Part shown: one piece after another, positions 19,911-28,023 of the stretch
Layout of the letters: each line of letters opens with the position of its first letter
Position numbering within the stretch: position 1 is the first letter of the stretch
DNA from: Spirogloea muscicola
Taxonomy: Eukaryota; Streptophyta; Zygnematophyceae; Spirogloeales; Spirogloeaceae
Assembly (NCBI GenBank): GCA_009602725.1
Contig: WELB01000015.1
Coordinates: forward strand, 1,172,466-1,200,488
Direction of reading: 5' to 3'
DNA: 28,023 bases
Position numbers and translations under genes: made by a program
Notes under the pieces: generated by a model
What the model saw: the letters and a program-made list of their open reading frames with translations, nothing else
Told to the model about the DNA's origin: nothing
Database searches by the model: none

Positions 19911-20061
19911 TCTTTTTGGGCTGGCTTTTCGCAGCCCTTGCCCCCATTGGGAGTGCCACTTCTTCTGATTTCACAGCCGATTCTTCCATATCAGCAGCCG
20001 CATTCACCTGAGGTCTCGGGTTCGAGCTCCCATCCCCCCAGAACTGCGCGCCCCCGCCGCC

Positions 20062-23000
20062 ATGGCCACCGCCGCCGCCGCCGCCGCCGCCGTTGCCGGG
20101 CCCGCGGGCCTCGGGGCGAGGCCTCCGCTTTTTTTTTTTTNCCGCCGGCGCGCTGCTCGGCGCCGCGCAGGGCGCCGCCGCGGCGGCGCTGGCGCTGGAT
20201 TACGACGAGGTCGTGCGCGGGCCCGCGCGGGCGATCGAGTCCGTGGACCTGCCGAGCTTCGAGCTGCCGGCCGTCGAGCTGCCGGATGTCGACCTCAGCG
20301 GCCTCTCGGACCTCGCCTCCTCGACTAACCCGCTCGTCTTCCTCGGTGAGCGCCTCGCTCAGCCACGCTAAGCTCCGCACTCGCCTTCTTGCAATTTATC
20401 GCCATATATCCATGCTTCGAGCTGGTGCTCAGCACCGCTGAAAGCAGACTAGCTTTGCCTGATGCCTCCCTCGCTGCTCTTGACTCTGAAGTCTACTGAT
20501 GAAGGAGATATGGCAAGGTATCAAGAGTGTGATTCAACAGATTGTTTTGCTCCAGAATACATGAAAAGGTAGTATAATCAATACTGAGGATCAAGCGCGC
20601 CACCTCGGAGAGCGAAGGATACTCATTCTCGGCCTGTTTCGCCGGAGGCGGCAGGCGCTGCAGCTGCGGTCGGCGGCCCGGCGATCGCCGTGAGGCTGCT
20701 GGGAGGCGGCGGCGGCTACGCCGGCGACGTCTTGCCGGCGCAGGCGCTGGAGAGGCTGGAGGCTGAGAAGGAGGCGGCGCTGGTGGACATCAGGAGCAAG
20801 TCGGAGCGAGCTGCCGAGGGGTCCCCATCCGTGAAGTCCACCGGGAAGCGCGCCGTCGGCTTGCCATATGCAGCCGGCGATGAGGAGGCCGCGTTCGCCA
20901 AGAAACTGTCATCCTTCCGCGGCATCACGACCGACTCCCAAGTCTACCTTCTTGACACGTACGGCTGCATGCTTGCCCTCCTCAGCCTCATGGCATCATA
21001 GTTGATCATGCACACGCCGAGTTGTTGACCCTTGGGCTTGTGATTGTCTTCTTGGCGATATCTCCACCACTGCGGTCTCCTGAAATTTGTGGATTGTGGT
21101 GAGGGCCAGAAGCCGATTATCCACCACATGCGCCTAACGGATGGTGCTGCTTGCCACGTGGCCATTGCAGGAACGGCAGTCTGTCATCAACAGCAGCTAA
21201 GGGGCTGGCCAAGTCTGGCTTCAAGAAAGTATTTGTTGTCAAGGGGGGTGCAGAAAGCTGGAAGGTAAGGTCTCTGCGTGTTCTTGTGCTACATTACAAG
21301 GTGGAGAAGGCATACTTTGATGTAGCCTCCTGCCTGGGCTGCTTCACATGCAGCAGATCTGACTGGCCTGCATTTGCCAGTTTGGCAGGGCTTTTTGACT
21401 TCCACTTCCGACAGACGCGATAGACAGACAGTGTGCACCACTTTGAAGCATTAAAATGGCACACTAAGTGTAATAGAAACGTGCAGCCATGAGAATGTCT
21501 ATATTGTAAGTTTCTATGATATGCATGCTGATCTCTAAGAGATTTTTCGCCATTCAGTGTTGCCGACTCATGCTTTTGAGCTTCTGGCTGGTGATCAGAG
21601 CGCAGGACTGGCCTGGAACGAACCAGGAGCTGGCTTCAAGTTGGACCTTAGCGCGTTCAAGGAGGCTTTCAGCAGTATTGGGGTATGCATGAACTCCACA
21701 CAAAGCTGCTTTAATATTCTTCAGCCGTCACACACCATGCTCTCAATAGCACCTGATGACTGACAACTGCAAGCACATGGCATGGTGCTCTCGGTTAGTG
21801 AGGCATATACGTTGGAGGCTTATCACAAACGTGGACTAAGTGGATGCCTTAGACTGCAAGTGGCGGTTTGCGCTGATGACAACTAGTAGCGCTCCTGTGC
21901 TTCAGTCGGAGGAGCTTGGACCAGCCACAGTGGGAGTTGCAGCTGCTGCTGGCATTTCATTGCTTGTCCTGTCTGAGGTGATGAATCTCTGAGCATTTTG
22001 TCACATCTAGCACTGCACTAGGAGAGAATAGAAATCGATCACGCCAGCTACTCACAGACTAGAAACCACCCCTTAGAAAGGAGTGCAAAGGGCCTATCAC
22101 TGCTACTGAAGCTGAGTTGTTGTTACGATCGCAGGTGGAGACGGCCCTTCAGCTGCTTGGATCTGTGGCCCTTGTGCAACTCTTCCTCAAAAAGTTCTTG
22201 TATGCGGAGGTTCGTCTACAATGCTCTGTAGAGATTGCTCTTCAGAGCAGAGCAGACCCGGGGCTTGCTTGCCAGTATTTGCAAGGTCATGACTGACAAT
22301 TTGTGGCAGGAGGGGCAAGGGCTTAGAGAAATCCTGCTTGCAAATCTGTCACATCGAACGTGATAGTCAGACTCGTACGCTTTGCACAACTGCAGTGGTC
22401 AAAGGTGGTGCCAATGGTGCTTTCTGATAGTAACATTGATGACATTGGATACTGCGTTCCTGGCCCACAACCAAGGTTGTTCAAGCTATTGGAAGTCATG
22501 CTCAGATGACAGGTGGTGGGTACAGCTTTTCAGGGCAGCTAATGTATGTAAAGCCATTGTTGCTCGCAGGACCGAGACAAGACTATCAGTGAAATAAAGA
22601 CTTTCTTGGACACCAAGGTTGCTCCCAAGGACCTGGATAGTGACATCAAGGTACAAAGGCGTTGCCTGAACCAGTCATTGTCCTAGTTGCTGTTAGGTAC
22701 AAAGGCAGCTAATTGGAGCACTGGTTTGCATAATAAAAGTGTGCTGTATTCCTGTACGTCCAGTTGTCTTACTTATCTGAACAACTACTGTGCAACACAA
22801 CATGCTGACAGGCTGTTGGAGCAACCCTTTTCCCTGACTTCAAGTTCAAGTCAACTCCCACCTCGTCAGAAAGCTCCAGCAGCACTGGCAGTAGCAAGAC
22901 CAACAGCAGCACACGTGGTAGCGCCGGGGGCCCTTCATCTTCGTCAACAGACCTGCCCAAGTCCAGCCAGCCCCTGTCCCCATACGCTCAAGTATGGATT

Positions 23001-23231
23001 GCATCGCAAGTTGCTGCTTATGGGTGCGAGATTGGATGCATGCTCTCAAGTCCTGGTCAAGCGACCAAGCTGATAACCAGATGTGCCTGAAGCTGGCACA
23101 TCAATAGCAGGAGGTGTGCTCCAGTCGCACAGCTGCTTAACTCATATGCATGCTTGCTGTTGCCTGTGTTGTTCCTTGCACAGTACCCAGACTTGAAGCC
23201 TCCGACATCACCGTCTCCTAGCCCACCATGA
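20062..23231 (+). CDS. TROL: TROL, thylakoid rhodanese-like FNR anchor, nine exons
   Basis: Homolog of plant TROL (rhodanese-like protein 4), a thylakoid and inner-envelope protein that tethers ferredoxin-NADP reductase. Exons: 20062-20345, 20655-20958, 21171-21264, 21599-21682, 21906-21977, 22135-22209, 22570-22650, 22812-22991, 23184-23231, about 406 residues. All junctions are GT-AG with matching phase. Order: Ala-rich transit peptide from a strong start (GCCGCCATGG); Asp/Leu-rich segment with DLPSFELPAVELPDVDLS; weak membrane segment at TNPLVFLG; rhodanese domain with VDIRSKSERAAEGSP, LLDTNGSLSSTAAKGL and VVKGGAESW; second membrane region VGVAAAAGISLLVLSE continuing into ETALQLLGSVALVQLFLKK; AEDRDKTISEIKTFLDTKVA; Ser-rich linker; and C-terminal QPLSPYAQYPDLKPPTSPSP. 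The rhodanese Cys position is Asp, as in TROL, so it is probably not a sulfurtransferase. Exon 1 changes frame across a T run and an N. Confidence 0.93.
20129..20141. other. T12 run plus N: assembly defect in TROL exon 1
   Basis: Twelve Ts followed by one N interrupt a GC-rich coding stretch. The frame before it starts at ATG 20062; the frame after it that encodes the TROL protein is shifted by one. Total exon length is 1222 nt, one more than a multiple of three. It is best explained as a sequencing or gap-filling artefact, not a real mutation. Some codons of the transit peptide may be missing. Confidence 0.85.
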
Positions 23232-23918
23232 GTTAGACACTTGGAGTGAGCAACATTGAGCGAAGCTAGTACTTGCCGAAGGCGGTATTGGGACTTCTCT
23301 TCCAACTTCTTACCACTTCCCAGACGACCAGATATACCATGTAGCAAGAGCCAGATGGGGTTGAATTTTCAGTTCGTGTGTTGTGATGTAGTCTACACTT
23401 GAACAAGATTGGGGTCAATCTCGATGACGCAGTGCACTCAGGATGTCAACGAACTAGCATAGCCTACAAATCCTGCCACTGCATGTCCTATCGCAAACAT
23501 CCCTGCCGAGCCTCTGAGGTTGCACGTGAGGTGTATGAGATGCAAAGACTGATAAATTGATGCGAAAGTGAGATCGGCTCCCACTTGGCCCACCTCACGA
23601 GACACATCCTGGAGTAGGGCAAGGCATGTGATCTTGTATCTTTGGCAGCATTGGAGGCAACTCACCTGCTGCAAAGCCATGGTCAGGTCCGCACAAGTTG
23701 TGCAGCCTGTGATGATGCATGTGCAATCAAAATGTGCATGTGAGAAGCAGATTCCAGAACCTTGAACCACAGGCGGGACTCCCACAGCTGATTGTCAAAA
23801 GTGCACACGCAAGTGAAGTGGCAGTAGCTTCATCTTGCAGGATTATTGCAGAACTATCGGAGGAAATGTTCACTGCACTCCTCTCGGTCATGCGATAATG
23901 CTGCAAGCAAAATCATTC
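23232..23918. other. Convergent intergenic spacer
   Basis: About 690 bases between the TROL stop (plus) and the Su(z)12 stop (minus). It should contain both 3' untranslated regions. No gene, tRNA or clear polyadenylation motif was recognised, and the 348-nt minus frame at 23438-23785 has no family resemblance. Confidence 0.55.
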
Positions 23919-26900
23919 CTACTGAATGCCTGCCAAGATGGTGGCAGAAACCGCGTGAGGCCCAGCTGCCTCAGTGACGCCGGAGCTGTCAACTGTCTTG
24001 AGGCTAAGGTGCAGTGCGGCACTGCTGATCAAATGTTCATTCCACAGCTTGAGAAGTAACAGCATGAAGCTCCTGCAGGATAGCGCACGGCAGCAGGCAG
24101 CATGTGGACTGTCAGCAGTTGTCTGGCGTGGTCAAGGACATGGGAACATGTCCTTGACCACACTGCTGACGGTAGAGCCAAAGGGCTTGCGACAGAGGAG
24201 ATCTTGTCTAAGTCTAAGTATTATTCGACTTGGGCTTTGACGCTGAGTTGCAGTATCTCACGTTAACCTGCTTAAGATCATGCATCTTAGCCTCCTCCTA
24301 GGTCAATGATAGAGTCAAAGTCATCTGATTCAAAGATGGCGAGTCTTAAGGCTCGTTGGTCTGCAGCCAACGTGGTAGTCACGAGCTGAGGGTGTATTGA
24401 GGTCTTTCGAGGTTGAAGTCAAGTGGCTGATAGATCTGAGGAGGGACATCTTATGAACATTACATGTACTATCAAGGATTTAAGCAAGAACGAGGAGTCA
24501 ACAAGGAAGGGGCGGAGCATCCAGGACCTGCGGAGAGAAGGGCACGAGGCGAAGTGCGTGGCATGCTGGCGCGCAAAAGCCTGGCACGCCCACTCGCAGT
24601 GCAAGTCGGCGAAGATCCTGCAGGGTCGAGCCTGCCACGCACGGTCAGCGTGGCGCTGGGAGGGCCACTTACTCGGCCTGCAACAACGGTGAACTACACG
24701 GGGGTCGACTTAGGCCAGGCCTTGGTTGAGGCCAGACTGACCTTTGGCGGCGCACGAAGCTGTTCCACAGGTACATCACCTCCTTCTCCTCGGCGACCAC
24801 GTCGTCAAACTCGTCCAGCCGCTGCATTGAGCAACAACGTTGTCCCCAATCAATGTACGGCCGCTTCTCAGTTTGTTGGTGCCGCCTGATGGGAGGGCAG
24901 GTAGCCCGCCTCCACCAAGGCGCACCCGCGCACTCTCGAGGTCGGCAACCTCCTCGTCCATGTCGTCCTCACTGTCTTGGTCGCTCAGCAACTCCGAGAT
25001 TGACAGTGGCTGAAGACAACCAACAAATGTCAGAGTGAGTTGAAGCTGTTTCAGTCAAATTGACATTAGCTGCCAAAGTCAAACTCAAGGTGGTCATCAT
25101 GACGAGTAGTTGAGGTTACACTCTATGCTGGGTTTGGTGACATGTCAAGGTCAGCTTGATGACATCCGTACAGAGAAAGTCTTGGAAGTGCCCAGATTAC
25201 AAACCTACGGCACATCTGGAGATGAGACCCCAAACACAGAACAACATCTCACAGATGTAGTCAAACAGGGGGGCACCTGGGCCGACCGCGAGTGATAGAA
25301 CGTGCGCGACTGCAGCCTCTGCTCGCTGGCAGTGCAAGGAGCATTGCCACTGCCATGTAAGTTTGCATCACTAACTTTTAAGCGCAATTGTAGACTCCAT
25401 AAAGCACAGCGTGATGTTGCTGTGCAGCTTCAAGACGTGTGTCCAGATTCCTCAAGCTGGACATGAGCACCCAGTGACCCAAAAGGATCCAGACTGAGGT
25501 CTGAGGTCTTTGTAAGCTTGCATATATGCACCCTGATTGTACCGGCGGATTTTGTAGGCAGACGCGGAGAGCCGGGCCTTGAGCGGGAACGAAGGAGGCG
25601 TTACGCCAGGTATGCTAGCTCCAGAGGAGGACAGTAGCGCTGCCGACGAGAGCGCCGCCTGCAGCTGCCGCCACTGCTCCTCTCTTGGCACCGCCGGCCC
25701 CGCCGGCGCCCGCCACTCAAGGCTGGCTCGCTTCTGCCGGCCTGACCTGCAGGATGAGCTCAGGAGGCAGGAGTCTAGCGTTTGGGGTACTCTCACTTCT
25801 TTCATCCATGTCTATAGATAAAGCCTTCATACTGAAAATTGAGAAATAGAGTAGTGTGCGATCTAGAGTGGGGTGCTCTGCCAGGATGGTCAGTTGATCA
25901 ATGCTCAAGAGCTGTAGTAAGAGCGGCACCACAAGACGAACGGCTGGAGGGGCAGGCTCCTCGTTGCAACCTGGCCGCCCCAAGAGCAAGCGCGCGTGGT
26001 AGCCGCTGCTGCCTCCGTCAGGACGGCCGCTCTCGGGGCAAACATACAGGGGTGGGCTGTGGCTCCCACAGAGTCACTGCCGTCTTCAGAGCATTGCCGT
26101 CAAAGGAAGGTACAGTGAGCTAGAGCTGGAGACATAACCAGGAGCAAAGTGGAAAGAGGAGGAATGGACAACCGCATATCATCAGTCAGGACTTTCCCGA
26201 AGAGGCATATGCTAAGGTGTACACGTGTTAGAGCGTCAGGGCTTGGAGAGTCTGGGAGGGTAGTGAGGCAGCTGCACACCTTGTGGTGGTAGGGCTGCGC
26301 GCAGATGACGTCGACGCGGGGCGGGCATGCATCGGGCTGCGAGTGCAGTCACGGCCACCAAGCGCAGGCTCTAATTGTCATGCTCAGCTAGCTTGAGCGA
26401 GACTTTTGTAGCAGCAACGTAAGATTTGCAGTACATTTAATCAAGAGGGGTGGGCTCGAAGATTGGTGCAGGCTTACGTGGAACGCGAAGTGGAAGAGGT
26501 CATGGCAGGCACGCAGGTGGTGCTCCAGGCTCTGCAAAAGGTTGGCGACGGGACTGAGAGGCAGGTGGTGGTGGCTCGGTGAGGCCTGGGCAGCTAAGCA
26601 TCGCCATGCAATCATGGGTACGTCGATGGCAGCAAAGGGTAGGGTGCAGGACGACGGCGGTTGCAATGGCTGTGGCTGCGGGCTTCCATGTGCTTAAGAT
26701 TGCAGGAGTGACAGGTGGAATGTACTAAAAGATTCAAGGCAGCAATGGACCTGAAAGGAGCCGCAGAGGAGGAGGCAGAAGGGGCACGCATGCTGCTCTA
26801 TGACTGGCACTACCTCAGTTGCCGCAGATACACAAGCTTCAGTGTTAGCCTCTGATGGAGGCTGATAGAGGACAACTGTGCCTAGCTTTATGCACAGCTT

Positions 26901-28023
26901 GAGATTCAGGATGTTAATGAGGGCCTCTTGCAGGAACGCCACGGTGAGCGAGGTGCAGCTGCAGACAGGCACAAGCGGCAGCGGAGCAGCAGACCTTGCG
27001 ACTTGTGGTGCTCGTAGCCGTCATAGAAGAAGCGGAAGAGGACGCGCGTGGCGCTGAGGTCGCCGCTGTGCACGCGCGCCAGGAGGAAGTAGGAGCAGCC
27101 ACCGCTGGTCAGGGCCCCGCAGTCTGGCCACGCCAGACCTCAACATGGAGGCCTAAAGTCGTGAGCTCTTCACCAAGGGATGCTGCGAGCTGCGGGGGAA
27201 GGAGCGCTTCTTCACTTGGTGTGGCGAGGAAATGGCGCGAGCTGTGTGCCGTCGGCGGCGGCGACGGCCGGCACGCATGCGCGCCGCACGTTCACAAGCA
27301 GGCGGAGGCCTCCCGGGGCGTCGGCGGCGGCTGCGTCGTGCCTCACCAGCAGCCGCGACGCGATGCCGTTCGCGCGCTCCTCCTGCGGTGAGCGCCGGAG
27401 GTGAGACTTTGCTGCTGCGGCCAAGCACTCTGAGCTGCGCCAGCTCCACTTTGACTTAACGGTTCTGGTTAAGGGTTTAAAGTTTAGGGGTTTGGAGTTC
27501 TGGCTGAGGAGGAGAGCGTGAGGAAAGGAAGCCAGCGCCAGCACCTTGGGCAGGGCGCCCTGCAGCGGCACACGCTGCCAGCTGCGCCCGCTGCCCACCG
27601 CCAGGACCGCCGCCGCCGTCCAGCCCCTGCTGCAGCGCCTCAGCGCCACGGCCGGGAGCTGCAGCTGCCCGAGGTGCACGCGCCCGCTTTTGTCTGCGAC
27701 AATGGCAGCGCGATAGGACGGCCGTGTCAATGTCGGCGTCCTTACGGGCAGAATCTCTGCCAGAGTCAGATTGTTGTAAGCCAGTAAGCTCGTTGTGAGA
27801 GAGACTCTTCCAGTAGAGGGCCATGGCTGTGACTGGCCAGCCCAGAGAAAAGAATGAGCAAAGCTCATCCCAGAGATTTGAACTCTGGTCTCCAATGTCG
27901 GAGTGAAGGCAGTTAAGAACCTGTGAGGAGGCAGAGGAGGACGAAGCCGGTGGCGCTGGCGGCCACCAGGCGCTGCAGCGGCGTGCCGCCGCCGGCGGCG
28001 AGGGCGACGGCGGCGCCTGCGGC
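23919..28023 (-). CDS. SUZ12: Su(z)12/EMF2-type Polycomb (PRC2) protein, 5' end beyond window
   Basis: PRC2 core subunit needed for histone H3 Lys27 methylation in the nucleus. Fourteen exons in transcript order: 27921 to the right edge, 27545-27693, 27216-27382, 26995-27104, 26751-26851, 26478-26531, 26280-26336, 26048-26119, 25543-25733, 25277-25349, 24926-25009, 24742-24821, 24528-24617, 23919-24072. All are GT-AG with matching phases, giving 494 residues plus TAG. Landmarks in order: TDKSGRVHLG and RVPLQGALPK; VHSGDLSATRVLFRFFYDGY; the C2H2 finger CPFCLLLCGSFQ joined to SLEHHLRACHDLFHFAFH; RTFYHSRSAQPLSI; acidic LLSDQDSEDDMDEEVADLE; and the VEFS box with FDDVVAEEKEVMYLWNSFVR, FADLHCEWACQAFARQHA and FMLLLLKLWNEHLI. 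This is the order in plant EMF2/VRN2 proteins. The exons at 27216-27382 and 26048-26119 are the least certain because that part is poorly conserved. The N-terminus is not in the window. Confidence 0.92.
24111..24170. repeat. Long hairpin in the last Su(z)12 intron
   Basis: The arms GTGGTCAAGGACATG (24128-24142) and CATGTCCTTGACCAC (24147-24161) are perfect complements around the tetraloop GGAA. The outer arms GTCAGCAGT (24111-24119) and ACTGCTGAC (24162-24170) add nine more pairs, with an eight-base bulge on the left. It lies within the 455-nt intron between the exons at 24528-24617 and 23919-24072. On the plus strand the loop is of the GNRA type. Confidence 0.9.
27795..27845 (+). repeat. Hairpin-repeat unit inside a Su(z)12 intron
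   Basis: GACTCTTCCAGTAGAGGG is followed by GGCTGTGACTGGCCAGCCC (27825-27843), the same head and preceding block as units at 13.93 kb and 17-19 kb. It lies in the intron between the exons at 27921-28023 and 27545-27693, in antisense orientation to that gene, showing that the family also inserts in introns. Confidence 0.7.

Noticed and set aside
14000-19960. CRISPR-like array or satellite
   Set aside because: The repeats are diverged, occur in both orientations and are irregularly spaced in a nuclear genome. They behave as interspersed hairpin elements, not as regular repeat-spacer units.
20025-20042. B-box-like GGGTTCGAGCTCCC just upstream of TROL
   Set aside because: The T stem is imperfect and the preceding 70 bases do not fold into the rest of a tRNA.
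24305-24400. Possible last Su(z)12 exon ending FDSIIDLGGG and a stop
   Set aside because: The frame is neat, but the exon at 23919-24072 continues the VEFS box directly (FMLLLLKLWNEHLI) with correct phase and spacing, leaving no room for another segment.
25579-25821. Plus-strand 80-codon frame
   Set aside because: It is the complement of a Su(z)12 exon (25543-25733) that fits by phase on both sides.
27860-27925. tRNA-Leu-like T-arm (minus strand, CAGAG TTCAAAT CTCTG) with a CTCC/GGAG arm next to it
   Set aside because: The T stem and loop are perfect, but no acceptor stem, D-arm or paired anticodon stem can be drawn, and the upstream side is the splice donor and exon of Su(z)12. At most a degraded tRNA-derived fragment.

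Overview
The window is nuclear DNA from a member of the green lineage (Viridiplantae), most likely a unicellular or simple green alga. It holds genes for a plastid-type ribosomal protein bL12, a TROL thylakoid rhodanese-like protein and a plant-type Su(z)12/EMF2 Polycomb protein. The genes are cut into many short exons by GT-AG introns, coding DNA is GC-rich, and N-termini are alanine-rich. The species, and the choice between chlorophyte and streptophyte, cannot be fixed from the sequence alone. Almost no real gene appears as one long open frame. The gene models below come from reading exons, splice sites and intron phase by hand.

Layout: (1) 1-2298, a GCC-rich edge, one copy of a dispersed repeat, and otherwise no recognisable gene. 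(2) 2299-12901, minus strand: a complete 35-exon ABCC-type (MRP-like) ABC transporter whose exons sum to exactly 1398 codons. (3) 12902-15467: GC-rich upstream DNA with a palindromic CCAAT box, a cluster of ACGT/G-box cores and a purine tract, then several repeats. (4) 15468-15744: a run of 277 Ns. (5) 15745-16142, plus strand: the mature part of plastid ribosomal protein bL12, its 5' end hidden in the gap. (6) 16143-20061: almost 4 kb without a gene, crowded with foldback and hairpin repeats. (7) 20062-23231, plus strand: a nine-exon TROL gene that keeps the C-terminal FNR-anchoring motif and has an assembly defect in exon 1. (8) 23232-23918: a short convergent spacer. (9) 23919 to beyond 28023, minus strand: the last 14 exons of a Su(z)12/EMF2 (PRC2) gene with its C2H2 zinc finger and VEFS box.

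The genes do not form an operon-like unit. PRPL12 and TROL both act in the chloroplast (translation, and tethering of ferredoxin-NADP reductase), the ABCC protein is a membrane exporter probably of the vacuole or plasma membrane, and Su(z)12 is a chromatin regulator. The least explained material is the repeats: an 80-bp-armed foldback 58 bases after the bL12 stop, a family of short self-complementary units of the type GGCTGTGAAAGGCCAGCCC in both orientations (at least 15 copies), a perfect 39-bp inverted repeat, a long inverted array at 18.8-19.96 kb, and a hairpin inside a Su(z)12 intron.
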